Under the pieces are notes generated by a model. The model made no database searches, was not told the origin of the DNA, and saw only the letters and a list, made by a program, of their open reading frames with translations. A stretch of DNA of 64,000 bases from Capronia americana (Eukaryota > Ascomycota > Eurotiomycetes > Chaetothyriales > Herpotrichiellaceae). The position numbers were made by a program, and so were the translations under genes. Positions 32,006 through 43,370 of the stretch are shown here, piece by piece (the stretch's first letter is position 1; each line of letters begins with the position of its first letter). The DNA is taken from positions 1,612,001 to 1,676,000 of the forward strand of contig JADWQD010000006.1 in assembly GCA_016110215.1 (NCBI GenBank), written 5' to 3'.

Positions 32006-35000
32006 ATGGAGCCGTGGCTCGACTCACTGTCAGAAGACTGGAAGTCCGAACAGCGCTCTTCGTCGCCCGCACCTTCTTTGTCGAGTAGCCGTCACCATGG
32101 CAGTGTCGCCCAGTCTCACTCTCAAAGCCGTATTCCGCACCTCGCGAACAATATCCGCAAAGATTCTACCACCGGCAGCTTCCTGCGACACCGGTCAACA
32201 CACGGCAAAGCTCGCCAGAACAGCCGTTCTATCCTCCGAGAACGAAGCTCATCAAGTCTGAACCTCCCCGCCGTTGGGGGCTCGCAAAAACACTCAAGCC
32301 TGCCGCGCCGAACTTCCAATGCCTTTTCAGAGTCGCAGAACTCCGTCCAACATCACTCGGTGCGGGAAAAAGCTACCCTAGCAGAGACGCCTGAGTGGAA
32401 GAAGCGCCTTGCCGCAGGGGAAGCCGTCAACAGCGACGGCTTTGACCTCTTCTCGCCGTCAAAGTTGGAAGGTGTATTCAAACAACCTAACTCCTCGCAA
32501 CTCCACAGCGACAAGGACGCAGACCCTGCGGAAACCAGCTTTAACCGCAAGCCGTTCAACCTGCCCGCCTCCAATCCTTTCCTTGAACAGTATTCCAGCT
32601 ACCGCGGGACCACCAGAACTCGGTTGAATCTAGAAGTGCTGGAAGAGGTCAATGAGGATGAAGAGCCGGAGCGACACGACTTTTCGGCAGTGTCATCAGA
32701 CGTTGTCCAGAACGGTTCCCTCAGAGGATTAGTCAAGCAGCGCGTACAATCGTTCGAGCGCGCAGAGGACACTCGCTCTGGTCAATCGTCCCCTCGAGAT
32801 GTCGCTTCCGCGCAGGACCACAGGTGGAACACGAGTAGCGGGCTAGAAGAGCTGAGGAACGAATTCATTAGCCCGGTCACGGTGTCAAAACAGAACTCAA
32901 TTCGGAATACGGTGCTACGAAATTCTCTCGATCTCGATGTACAGGCATTACAGAGCAAGCTGCAGGAAGCGTGCTCGGAGGATGAGGCACGTCCGTCCTC
33001 CAGTGCGAGCGACAGTTACATCGACTACGCCAGGAAGGACGACGCGGATCAAGCCTTCAAAGACGAACCCCTACCAGATCTCACATCACAGTCACTACCG
33101 GATGACCTGTCCATGGGGACTCAAGTCTTCGAGACAAATGGAGGCTTCATTAACTCTCGACGTGGTGGCCGCTCGAACGAAGCCTCATTCCTCCGCAAGA
33201 GCGTAAGCTTGAGCCAGGAGCCTTCACGTCTTGAGTCAAACACCAGACCTGATATCCAGATCAACAGCTCACCGCCTCAGCATTCCCGGCAGTTCGACGA
33301 GAGCATTGAACACAGCAGGATCAGCGTCAGTGCGCCAGCAACCCCTCAAGACACTAGCGTCGTTCATCACACAGACAGCCATCTCCGGCCCATGTCTTCC
33401 GGCAGTCCGCTGAAGTTATTCGGAAATAGAGACACATACACCAACAACAAGTTGATGCGCATCCTGAGTCATTTCGAGGAGCCCAACTCCTCACATGGAC
33501 CACTGGAGGCGGAGGAGATCGCTGGAGAGGACCAAGAGCTTGCTTTAAGGATGAGCCAATTTGGCCAGGGTGAGCTCGACGGCTTCGGCTTTGAGCAGAA
33601 CGTCCGCAAGCCGTCGCCTATTCAGCCTACCATGGTGAAGCCAGAAGATAGGATCTTCAGACCTCTTGAGTCCGACAACCGTTTGCTTATTGCAGCTGCG
33701 CAAGAGCATGCTGCTGACAGTGTTGACCTTTCTGGAGCAGAGAAAGACAGGAACACAAAACGGCGCAAGACCCTGCTCGAGGACGAAATAATCCCACCAG
33801 ACCACGAGATCGAGGTTATGGTCAGCGAGCTCGAAGAGACAGCTACCCTTGCAGGCAAGAAACGAAAAGATGCGCGACCTGGCGCTGAGGGCGTTCCAGC
33901 AGATCCAGATGTCCTTGCGTCTCGCGATCTCCTGAGACCCAAGTCAGCCAGGAAATCTTCCGTCGACCGCGCCCCATCTACAGCGAATGTCGAGCCAGAT
34001 GATGTGCCAACCCCGACCGACCCCGCGAACGAAGACCTTACTGAGGCTCTCGCTGCGGAACTCGCAACGTTCGCACAGGAAGCTGCTGAAGTCCACAATG
34101 ATTCCCGCAAGCCTTCACTGGCCACCAAAGACTACATGGAAGAAGCAAACAAAGTCATGCAGTTTATTCGATCCCGAGGAAAGCCAAAGCCCGCGGCCAC
34201 CATTCCGGAAATCCGCGAACCTACCGAGTTGTCGGAAGTTAACCCAGATTCCATTCTGGATCTTGACCTTGATGCCGAGTCCACAAAAGACGACTTCTCT
34301 CGGCCGCCATCGAGAGATCACACACCAAGGCCGGCTGTCGACCGTCGACATGCTCGGCATGACTCACGGACAGCAAGCTACCTGCGGAAGTACCGCGATG
34401 AAGACGACATGGATGCTTTGGGTGGCACTTCAGTGTTTGGTACTCTCGCGCCGGCAGGTAACCAAGTTCAATCCGAGGTGGCGGAAACCGATGCTGTCAA
34501 AGAGCTTCAGGAAAGCAGCCCTCCCAACATTCGCATTCTGAACCCATCTGAGACTGTGAAAAAGCGCAAATACTCAAGTTCCACCGTTGAACATGATGCG
34601 ACCCAGAACCTTCAATCGATGACTCACAACTCCGCCCACAGTTCGACCCAGCATTCTTTCCCTACACAATCATCCGCGTCCGGCCACAAAGGCGTTATCT
34701 CGTCAGGAACGGTGGAAATTCCAGACAATATTGGCACAATGACATTCGACCATGAAAAGAAGATTTGGGTCAAGAAGATGTCTGAAGCCAGATCCAAGAG
34801 CACGCGGCACCACCAGACCTCAACCGAACCCGATCCGTTCGAGGACATACCCGACCTCAGTATCGATGAGCAACAAGAGCTACAAGCAAAAGCTCGCATC
34901 CTCGAGCTAGCTAGAACTCAGACCGAACCCTCAACTGAAGATGGGGATCAGAGCATCAAGGGAATCTCACAGACTCCTCCAAAGTCCTCCCCATGTGTGA

Positions 35001-37228
35001 GCGCAGTAAGCGTCAAGGAGTATGACCAAGCCATATCAGAAGGGGAAGATAACGTTGAGGAAACCAACCGAAGCTCACTCCGCTCAAAGACCTCAGAGCA
35101 TGAAGCGAAGCTCCACAACGGCATCCCCTCCAAACCTCCGGGTCGGCTCATTGACGACCGGAAACAAGCTCGAGTCGTCACAATCGCCTTCTCATCCCCG
35201 GTGGTCTCGGGCGTCAACTACGCCAATCTTTCCGAAGAAGACTTCAGCGAATTGCCACGAGAGGAAGACCTGCCTCTTGATGATTCCGAGATCCATCTTG
35301 AAGATGAAGACGAGAACGATGATAGGGGAGCTGAGGTGCCGCAGAGATCCACCACAGAACCGTTGCATCCGCACAGGAAGCTGAGCTCTGTGCCCGTCCT
35401 GGATCCCGAGCAAGCAGGCAGTTTTCAGCATCGGACTATCTCACCGATTCTTGAAGACGAGGAGGAGCATCTTGATCCACGTCTCAGCCTTGTACACGTC
35501 AGACACTCAAAGGTCGTTACCCCAGCGCCGAACAAGTCTATTGCGAAGCTCCAAAAGGGCGCCAACAAAGCTTCTAGCATTCTTTGCCTGACACCTTTAT
35601 CCGACTTCTCGGTCCACCAAGTTGACAAGGCGAAAGATCTCGATCAGAGCTACGTTGAGGAGAGAAAGCATCCGCACGCTTTGCGTCAGGCCCATGGCTC
35701 ACTGGCTCTCGCTGTGGATGAACTTGTCAAAGCGATAACCGATGCTGCTCCCGATGAGCTATTCTGGGATCAACTTCGAAGCCTGGACCTAGCTCCGAGC
35801 AGTATATCTTCGGTTCACAGCTTGAAGGAATACTGTCCCGCCTTGGAAGAACTGGGAATGTCTGGAAACCAAATCTCGCAGCTTGGTGGACTCCCGACTT
35901 CATTGCGTGTTCTTGACATCCACGACAGTATGGTTAACGACTTAACTTCGTGGGGTCATTTGCAGAACCTGCAGTATCTCGATGTGTCGAACTGTCAGCT
36001 TGAGAGCTTGGACGGCTTCAGCTCATTAGTCCATCTACGGAACTTGAAGGCGAACAACAATCGTATCGCAAACGTCGATGGCATCCTGGATCTTGACGGG
36101 CTTCTTGAACTCGAGCTCAGCAACAATGATATCACTCACCTCGACTTTGAAGGGTGTGAATTGACTCGGTTGAAGAAATTGGACCTCAGCCACAATCAAC
36201 TTGACGACATCACATCTTTAAGTTGTTTGCCTGCCCTTGATGAGCTAGATGTGTCACATAATGCCATTCAGGATCTCTCGAAAGCCGGGCATATCCGTCT
36301 GCGGAAGCTCCAAATCACCCACAATGAACTTGAAGTGTTTGGGTTGAAGCATATGCCTGCCCTTCGTTACCTGGATCTGGACGGCAACAAGATCAAAGAT
36401 ATACGAGGTCTATGCTCTGCGTACCACCTTGAATTTCTCTCGCTGAGAGAGCAGAGAGACCCATCTGACATTGTCGAACTCGTGTTGACCACTCCGAATG
36501 AGTGCCGGCATATCCGCTTGTCGTCGAATTCTGTGGCCAACGGCACTTTCAGACTGCCAGCAGTGCCTCAATGCAACCTTCGCGAGCTCGAGATTGCTGC
36601 CTGCGGCATCTCAAATCTTCCCGAACGGTTCGGTTTATTCTTTCCCAATTGCCGGTACCTGAACGCGAATTTCAACGCTATCAAAGAGGTTGCCCCCCTC
36701 CGGAAGATGGTGCACCTGAATACCTTGCTGCTTGCCAGGAATCGCATCCAGAAGCTTAGGCGGACGTGCCTTGTTATGTCTAGGCTTCTGTTGCTGAAGC
36801 AGATAGACTTACGAGAAAATCCCTTGACGGTGGGGTTTTATAGCCCTGCAACTGGCGAGGTGGTGAAACTGGAGTCGTGTGAGGCACGATATCATCTGCC
36901 TGTAGGATCAGATGCAGAGGATGCAACATGGATGAAAGTGCTCGATGAGGTGACAGCGCTGAAACGACGCACCATTGAGTTGCTGCTTGCTGAGCATTGC
37001 AAAGGACTCGTACAGCTTGATGGACTTGTTCTTCGGCGGGAGCGGCTAAAGTCGCAAGACGAAACATGGAACCGGTTGACCAGCAAGGGAGTTCTCTTGA
37101 AGCCGACTCCTGGGGCTACGAACGAAGCCGCGGGTCAGAGTGGCTGTGGAGACGATACTCGGGATGGGGGCTCTATTCAGGATGCATGCCGCACCGCAGC
37201 TAACGATGAAGATGTGTTTAATGGTTGA
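32006..37228 (+). CDS. cdc11: Cdc11/Nud1-like leucine-rich-repeat scaffold of the septation initiation network
   Basis: A single-exon gene of 1740 residues. The first 1200 or so are Ser/Glu/Asp/Lys-rich and largely disordered. They begin MEPWLDSLSEDW and include the conserved block GTMTFDHEKKIWVKK (about 910), also seen in other spindle-pole-body proteins of this pathway. Leucine-rich repeats run from about 1250 to 1600 (LEELGMSGNQISQLGGLP, LKKLDLSHNQLDDITSL, LRYLDLDGNKIKDIRGL, LNTLLLARNRIQKLR) and end in a capping region with LKQIDLRENPLTVGFYSP. Fission yeast Cdc11, budding yeast Nud1 and Aspergillus SnaD have the same layout. They tether the Spg1/Sid-type GTPase-kinase cascade to the spindle pole body for septation. 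The length is within the fungal range. Confidence 0.92.
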   Translation: MEPWLDSLSEDWKSEQRSSSPAPSLSSSRHHGSVAQSHSQSRIPHLANNIRKDSTTGSFLRHRSTHGKARQNSRSILRERSSSSLNLPAVGGSQKHSSLPRRTSNAFSESQNSVQHHSVREKATLAETPEWKKRLAAGEAVNSDGFDLFSPSKLEGVFKQPNSSQLHSDKDADPAETSFNRKPFNLPASNPFLEQYSSYRGTTRTRLNLEVLEEVNEDEEPERHDFSAVSSDVVQNGSLRGLVKQRVQSFERAEDTRSGQSSPRDVASAQDHRWNTSSGLEELRNEFISPVTVSKQNSIRNTVLRNSLDLDVQALQSKLQEACSEDEARPSSSASDSYIDYARKDDADQAFKDEPLPDLTSQSLPDDLSMGTQVFETNGGFINSRRGGRSNEASFLRKSVSLSQEPSRLESNTRPDIQINSSPPQHSRQFDESIEHSRISVSAPATPQDTSVVHHTDSHLRPMSSGSPLKLFGNRDTYTNNKLMRILSHFEEPNSSHGPLEAEEIAGEDQELALRMSQFGQGELDGFGFEQNVRKPSPIQPTMVKPEDRIFRPLESDNRLLIAAAQEHAADSVDLSGAEKDRNTKRRKTLLEDEIIPPDHEIEVMVSELEETATLAGKKRKDARPGAEGVPADPDVLASRDLLRPKSARKSSVDRAPSTANVEPDDVPTPTDPANEDLTEALAAELATFAQEAAEVHNDSRKPSLATKDYMEEANKVMQFIRSRGKPKPAATIPEIREPTELSEVNPDSILDLDLDAESTKDDFSRPPSRDHTPRPAVDRRHARHDSRTASYLRKYRDEDDMDALGGTSVFGTLAPAGNQVQSEVAETDAVKELQESSPPNIRILNPSETVKKRKYSSSTVEHDATQNLQSMTHNSAHSSTQHSFPTQSSASGHKGVISSGTVEIPDNIGTMTFDHEKKIWVKKMSEARSKSTRHHQTSTEPDPFEDIPDLSIDEQQELQAKARILELARTQTEPSTEDGDQSIKGISQTPPKSSPCVSAVSVKEYDQAISEGEDNVEETNRSSLRSKTSEHEAKLHNGIPSKPPGRLIDDRKQARVVTIAFSSPVVSGVNYANLSEEDFSELPREEDLPLDDSEIHLEDEDENDDRGAEVPQRSTTEPLHPHRKLSSVPVLDPEQAGSFQHRTISPILEDEEEHLDPRLSLVHVRHSKVVTPAPNKSIAKLQKGANKASSILCLTPLSDFSVHQVDKAKDLDQSYVEERKHPHALRQAHGSLALAVDELVKAITDAAPDELFWDQLRSLDLAPSSISSVHSLKEYCPALEELGMSGNQISQLGGLPTSLRVLDIHDSMVNDLTSWGHLQNLQYLDVSNCQLESLDGFSSLVHLRNLKANNNRIANVDGILDLDGLLELELSNNDITHLDFEGCELTRLKKLDLSHNQLDDITSLSCLPALDELDVSHNAIQDLSKAGHIRLRKLQITHNELEVFGLKHMPALRYLDLDGNKIKDIRGLCSAYHLEFLSLREQRDPSDIVELVLTTPNECRHIRLSSNSVANGTFRLPAVPQCNLRELEIAACGISNLPERFGLFFPNCRYLNANFNAIKEVAPLRKMVHLNTLLLARNRIQKLRRTCLVMSRLLLLKQIDLRENPLTVGFYSPATGEVVKLESCEARYHLPVGSDAEDATWMKVLDEVTALKRRTIELLLAEHCKGLVQLDGLVLRRERLKSQDETWNRLTSKGVLLKPTPGATNEAAGQSGCGDDTRDGGSIQDACRTAANDEDVFNG

Positions 37229-38135
37229 CTGTAAAATAGCTGGATGGGGGAGTTCTGGGTTCACACGGCCGAAGCTACAAAAATTCTGTGTTTTGGTTGG
37301 ATATAATGAGCGGATGAATGATGGCGAGGAATGGGTTGGTCGGCCAGGCGATGAGCATGAAGCCTATTCTGTATCACTACGATTGCAAGACTATGATGAG
37401 ACGAATTCTTCCCATCAGCATGCTTCATGATTGAACTGCCAAGGAAACTGCTGAAACCCAAGACTTCACTCTGGTCGACTGGATGAGACACTTCCCATGA
37501 CCGTCTTCTCCTGGATAATAGTAGGATTTCACGATGTTGGTTCTGAAACCTGGAGTACGTCCGATGTCTGGATCGACATCAGGCGGTTTGATCTTCTACG
37601 ATATCAGTTCGAATCTTGAATTGGTTTCGAAGCAGGAACGCTGGCTGCCAGGTGAGAAGCGAGTGCTGTATGAACGAGACAAGAGTGGTTGGCGGTTGTA
37701 ATTGACTAATTCCTGTGAGAGGTGAAAGATGAGGATTTTCCGCGATTGATCGTAGAATACCGAGTATTTAGATAGGGATCAACTCTCGGGCGACTTCGAG
37801 CTCGCGTAGTTGGCCTACCTACCCACTCGTAACTTTGAAAGCGAAGAAGCGAAGCAGCAAAGCCGAAATTCATTCTCTACTTGTACTTGGAGTTGCCGAC
37901 AGCGGTCTACATTGTACGAGTAACGAGGTATGCGAGGTTGCAACTTGTTTAAATACACTAGGTAGTGACGCCAAGTCATGACCAAGCCGATTAGGGAAAT
38001 TTAGTCATCACCCGAACCAATCGGAAACTTTACTAGCCTCGGGCGTATTCAAATCGAGCTGCACTACACAATACTATCCTAACACAAATTTCCGCCACCA
38101 AAGAAAAAAAATTCAAATCCAAAAAAAATGCAAAA
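37229..38135. other. Intergenic, 3' of cdc11-like gene and downstream of 5S gene
   Basis: About 900 bases, becoming A/T-richer towards the 5S gene. No conserved open frame was seen. The last 35 bases hold the A runs that act as 5S terminators on the minus strand. Confidence 0.5.
38104..38135 (-). terminator. Pol III oligo(T) terminators of the 5S gene
   Basis: Read on the minus strand, the 5S 3' end runs into T5 and then two T8 runs (A runs at 38132-38136, 38121-38128 and 38104-38111). This is the expected RNA polymerase III stop signal. Confidence 0.8.
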
Positions 38136-38254
38136 ACAATCAACAGTCCGGATTCCCAAGTGGTCACCCACCTTGGTACTAACGAACCGGCATGTGGCTT
38201 AAGTACGGCTGAGCGAACGGGAAGCCCTGTTTTCCACATCCTATGGTCGATTGC
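38136..38254 (-). rRNA. 5S ribosomal RNA (dispersed copy)
   Basis: A 119-nt match to fungal 5S rRNA. The stretch GGAAAACAGGGCTTCCCGT, then CGCTCAGCCGTACTTAAGCC (internal control region and helix III), is essentially the ascomycete consensus. Helix I closes between the ends (CAATC with GATTG). Helix II pairs ATGTGG with CCACAT, a change on both sides compared with GTGTGG/CACACC-type relatives. Helices IV/V form the perfect hairpin CCAAG-GTGG...CCAC-CTTGG. Compensatory pairing argues for a functional gene rather than a pseudogene. Strong oligo(T) terminators follow. Exact ends are inferred from helix I. Confidence 0.88.
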
Positions 38255-38539
38255 GAAAGACATTGTGCTGGTGTTCAATATATACTTATTTCGGTGGTGG
38301 TTAAGTGGTAGTTAGGGGTAAAGATTGGGTTGACATCAGCTACTAAGTATCAATCTATTCAAGCCCTGAATTGGTCGCGCTATGATAAAAATAGATTATG
38401 AAGGGATAAGGTAATTCGGCTATCATGACAAACACGCTTATCTATCGATCGGTAACAGCAGTCCAAGTTTGTGAAAACCCCAGTACACGCATGAAAAGCC
38501 GCGAAAGAATCGTGTGTCTGAGCTACCCGTCTCTATGGG

Positions 38540-40518
38540 TCAATCTAGAATCACCTCGGCCGCGAGCCCATTCTTGATGACTTCGAGTACCTGACTGATC
38601 AGATCTTCTTGCTTGACGGTCTCGTTCGACAGCGACTGGGATGCGCCCGATTCACGTTTGGGGTAATCGAACTTCCTCACGAAGAGGATGATGGCATCGA
38701 TGATTCTCCTGACAAACTGGGCCCCTTCGTACCTGCCCTGCAGGGAATGGAGAATGCGCATCAGATACCCCAGCCGCTGGACGACTTCTCTCCTGTCCTC
38801 AAAAGCTCGCGGTTCCCCAAGCTGGACCAGATGTAATGCCATGGGTAGGATGATCCAGGGCAATCTTTGGCTGCGTCAGCATCCTGAAGAGGGTGCTCGC
38901 CTGGTGGGTTGAAGGTGGTATGGATGTACTTACAAGATAATGGGTAAATCTTTGGGCTGGGCATGTTGGAGCATGGAAGCCGTGATGGAGGCCGTGGTGG
39001 TCGAGACTTGGTTAATCTTAAGAAATGCGTGATCTTTCACGAGCCATGCTTTGGGGTTTGTGCCGCTCGACATGCTCAAAAAAGGCTCATACAAGATCGA
39101 TAACGCAAACCTAGGTCGAGCCATGGTCAGCGTCCCCATGCCTCTCCAAATTCCAACAGACAGGCAGGGGCCGGAAGCACATACTGGTGCATCAAGCCGA
39201 GAAGATGGAAAATGATCAGATCCGTCCGGGGTACTGCCATGTCTTTGACGGTGGCATATAGCCGTGCGAAGTTGACGTTCCAGATGGTCAACTTCTCATC
39301 CAGTGTCCGAACCTTTTTCAACAGCTGGGTGGACTGTTGGCCAGCAGGGAGCTCCCAGGCTTTGGTGTAGGCCCGGTACTGCAATTGGGTGCACTCGGCC
39401 ATGGTGCTGGTCAAGCTGCACAGGAGATGGAAAGCTCGGGCAAAGTAGACTTTGGCTTCTCTCGAGACGAAGCGCGGGTGGGACACCTCTTCCCCAAAGT
39501 CCCCAATTTCTGGCAGAGGACCGTTGATTCGGCCCTTGAGGAGGCTTGGTCGACGAAGGCCGATGGAGATCATCCGGTTGCGGATCACACAACACCACCA
39601 GATGATCCGGCTTCGAGCCTTGGACGAAGGGCCAGACAGTCCTCCGGCCACCGCGTGTCGGGTCGCTTCGTTGGACCAGAAGCTATTGACTTCCCTGGTC
39701 CCATCATACGGGCTCCAGTAGCTCAAAAGTAACGCTGTTTGTACCAGAGGCTCTGCGCCCAACTCCTCCTGCTCGAGCAGATGGTACTGACCTTGGGCAT
39801 ACGTGAATAATGCCTTCTGCAGTTGTGTCACTGTCAGATACGGCTCCCACCGCAACTCGTCCTGCTCGAGATATGACGAGCCTGAAAAGAGCAGTGAGCA
39901 GAGCAAGAGCTGCATCGACCGTGGCTGAGTATGCTGAGAGTTATGAGACGATTCATACCACTCGAGGAATTTCGCCTCGTCCACAGCCGGGCAGATCGGA
40001 TGAAACTGTCGAAAGTACAGCTCGATCAACCTCGTTTGAAGTTCTGATCCGAGTAGAGGAAATCTAGCCTAGAGTTCCATCATCAATCGATGGGCAGTCG
40101 GAGGCACGAGGAAAAGGAGAGCGTTGTACATACCGTAGATTGACAGTCGTCGACCTCGTCCTGACCTTTGCTTGTCTGCACTTTCTCCAGACATTCCAAA
40201 ATCCGTTCGAGCCCGACTGTGTCGCACAATGTCAGTGGCATAGCATCGCATCAATGAATGTCCAAGTGTCCACTCACCGGAGTGGGCGAAAAGATCATCA
40301 AAAACCTCGAACCATGGCTCCTCAAAAATTGCCCCTGTTTGTTCGGCTGGAGATGGCATCATTTCTTGATCTTCCATCTTGAGATCCTCCGACGGCAGGT
40401 ACTGAGGTTTGGAGATGAAGCCCGCCGAATCATGATTCTCTTGCCTCACGACGAGATCTTTGGGGCAGATGGTCTGGAGGCCCTTGGCACCGATGCGAGG
40501 AAACGGGAAGTTGTCCAT
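38540..40518 (-). CDS. Fungal-specific transcription-factor-domain protein without visible zinc cluster
   Basis: Five exons: 40278..40518, 40134..40216, 39185..40068, 38934..39110 and 38540..38870 (introns 61, 65, 74 and 63 nt), coding 571 residues. The middle region matches the Fungal_trans fold of cutinase-factor-type regulators: QTRLIELYFRQFHPICPAVD, LLLCSLLFSGSSYL, VQTALLLSYWSPYD and IIWWCCVIRNRMISIGLRRP. No Zn2Cys6 cluster precedes it. The first ATG is 40518 (an upstream TTG at 40557 is not credible), and the next 500 upstream bases show no CxxC pattern in this orientation. The acceptor of the last exon is ambiguous: cag at 38871 was chosen over aag a few bases in. It is either a regulator lacking DNA binding or a gene whose 5' exon was missed or lost. 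Confidence 0.78.
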
Positions 40519-41201
40519 CGCTGGACCTTGACCTTTGGTCCTCAACGATAGATACAAATACTGTTAGACTTCTGGTCCGTTACTGTGGGCCAGACGTCAA
40601 AGTGCAAGACTAGTGAATGGCGGAGGGAAAAACCCGATGGATTTCTGGCGTCCGAGAGAGACGGTGGGCCAACAGAGTACAGGGCCTCAAAGGTGGAATC
40701 TCGTCGGATTATAAGCGGCGCGCGAGCTGCCGTGGTGTTTTACGAACATACCCCCCCTTGCAACCATGGCCTGCCCTATCTCGGTTGTATATGATGGCGG
40801 TAGCGCCAGACTGCACGTTCTGTGGAAGCGAGTTTCTCAACTGCGGACTCTTTCCACCCCCTCCCCCCCTTTTTCCATTGCCATTCTCTCTCGGACCGGC
40901 GATCGACCCTCTCCATACGCATTTACCGGCGTTTCTTGCCGGAGAGAAATTCACCGTCTACGAAAATAATCATTCAGAGCTGGACAACTAGCAGACAGCC
41001 CACAAGAGAGTAATTTCACCAGCTAAATATTCATTCAATCACGAAAACAGCCGACGAAGACTGAGAAAATCGATGGAACCAAGACAGATTTATTTCAATA
41101 CGGAAGCAGGATAAGTCATAGATGGTGGAGATGAAGGCGACAAGACGAGTTGAGGCACGCCCATGCGAAAAGTCACCTTCGGTACCCTGCAGAACACCGG
41201 A
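40519..41201. other. Intergenic between two transcription-factor genes
   Basis: About 680 bases with a C-rich tract (40857-40880, plus strand). No zinc-cluster exon for the downstream gene was found here. Confidence 0.45.
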
Positions 41202-43370
41202 TCAGGACTGCAGGGAGGAGTGATGCACGACGTCGAGTAAATTTGCCGCTAGTTGATGGTTTGGGGCCATCTTCTGGAAAGCCGCCACAAGCTTCTGAGT
41301 ATGCGGATTCGTTGGCGAAACACCGACATCGCCGGACTTGTTCTCAAGTAGCACTGGCAGGGCGAGAGTGGCCAGGTGGGGAACGAAAACGTCCAGGAAG
41401 TGGCCCCCATGCTTTGTACCATACGCATGCATGACTTCGACCAGCATCTGGGCGCTGTGGAGGCAGATTTCCCGCGACAAAGATTGGAACGGCGAGTCTG
41501 TTCTGCTTGCCCCGCTCTTCTCCGGGTCGTCAGATGTGCTCAGTGCCATCGTCTGTGTGAAGGGGCAGTACAATCGGAGGATGGTATGGTGGAAGAATAG
41601 ACTATTCTCCGTACGTGCTCAGTCAGTTGCGACTGCGACAAGAAAGGAGGGAGCATGTGACGCCTTACTGTAAAAACAGACATAGCTGCGATGGGTTAGG
41701 ATTATGATCCGGGTCCCATCTCATTTGAACTGAAAGCCCTTTTTGCCAGGACCGAAGTTCTTCATGTACGGTGGCTGTTGCCAGCAATTGAGTGGTATCT
41801 CCGCCGGATCCCTGGCTCAGCGTTGCATAGTTGGCGTGCCTATGCACTTTGGTCGCGAGCTCCATCAGACTCAATAGGGCATTCCACGACTGCCTTTCGC
41901 CATGTCCAGCTTGCCGTGTTCCGGCAGGAGGGATCAAACCTCGTATCTCTAAGGGTTTGTAACTCAGATTGGAAAAGAGTAGATCAGATGGGCCTATAAC
42001 AGTCGGGTGCCCAGAAATGGTCGCCCACATTCTGTCATAGAAAACGCATGCCCGCAGAAGAGAATGGCGGGTCTCGATCTCCCGTTGAGGCAAATTCGAC
42101 GTCGAATGGTCTAGTGTCAAACCAATCTCGAATGCAAAGCGACAGGCAAGGCCTACACTCCAGTCAGCCTGAGATCGCTCACCTTAACGGAATCAAGACC
42201 GCGCCGAATGCAGCACCGCTCGGGTCAGACAAACCGGTGTACATCCAGCCCATTTGGTTGCTGCCCCTGGCGTACTCTAGGTCGCCCAGAATCAGGAGCG
42301 ACTGGATGGTGGTCAGACCGTGGGGTTTCTTCAACTCATCTTCAACCATGTAACGAACGTTTTCATGGAAGATGCTATCTCTGTATGTTCTGGTCAACGG
42401 TTGGATATCCGCTCGGGACTTGTCGGCGAATCTGAAACCCATTGCCAGGCAACACAGGTGCAAAAAGATGGAATAATGCAACTGGTCCCCGTCCTCGATC
42501 TTGTGTTGTTGGAATGCTTCCTTATCCACGATCTTCAGGTGCTCATTGTAGGAGGACCAAAAGCAGGTCATCAAATAATCATACGTCTGCTGCTCCAGCT
42601 CGCTGACGATGTGATGCAGTCGTCTTTGCATATGCCACAAACCTGGAGGGGCACCCCGGGACTGCGCGAAACCATCGCAATAATGCTGGAGTCTCTCTGC
42701 AGGGCCAAGGTAAGACAGCTGTCCAGTGGTGCTACTGTATTGTAGTTGAGATATTTCAAACAGAAGTGAATGGAGAGAGGGTGCACTGCTGCAGATCTGG
42801 CCTCGACCCGAGAAGCTTTGGTTGTCGGCCGACATGACATTGGTATTTGGTGTTAGATTCGGTGCTTCATTGTCGCGTGGATGGGATGGCACAGACACTT
42901 CGTCCGATTCAATGGACACTTGCAGGTCGGAACTATCTCCGAGGAGATTCGGTCGAATATTTTCGGCTTGTGATGCTGTCTGTGTCGGGGAGTGGGAAGA
43001 GGAAGGTTCCAATTGGCTCGGAGATTCACCTTCCACCTCTTTCAAGCGTGCTTCGAGGAGTTTAATGTGCTCGAGTAATGACTGCGTGAAAAGTCGAGAT
43101 CGAGGTCTGCCCATACTCAGTCAACGCCCAGAGCCACGGAAGCTTGATTTACTTTCTTCGCTCATCATCGCCAAGGAAGATGCACCGCGAACCGCTGTCC
43201 TTGCAATGATCGCAAGCATTCTCGCCAGGCTGGATGACACACTTTTGCCGTTAGGTCGTGGTGGTGCTCAGTCAAGCCTGCCCATTTACCTTCTTCCTCT
43301 TCTGGCGGCAGCCAGTGCAAGCAGCCGAAGCCCGACTGCGCCGCGAGGTCTGATCCCTTGCAGATTCCAT
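41202..43370 (-). CDS. Zn2Cys6 transcription factor with Fungal_trans domain
   Basis: Five exons: 43290..43370, 43153..43241, 42235..43106, 41669..42152 and 41202..41601 (introns 48, 46, 82 and 67 nt), coding 641 residues. Joining exons 1 and 2 creates a complete zinc cluster with spacing CX2CX6CX8CX2CX6C: ACTGCRQKRKK followed by CVIQPGENACDHC and KDSGSRC. The linker RKPRSRLFTQSLLEHIKLLEARL resembles a coiled-coil dimerisation helix. The regulatory domain follows (YLMTCFWSSYNEHLKIVDKE, GWMYTGLACRFAFEIGLTLD, and LFFHHTILRLYCPF near the end). This places it with the xylanolytic/nitrate-type Fungal_trans regulators. The target is unknown; it sits at the edge of the accessory-enzyme run and is a candidate regulator. 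Confidence 0.88.

Noticed and set aside
40793..40991. Plus-strand CxxC-like peptide (DCTFCGSEFLNC) considered as a zinc finger
   Set aside because: Only one Cys pair plus a single Cys, followed by a proline run. It is on the wrong strand for the neighbouring regulator.
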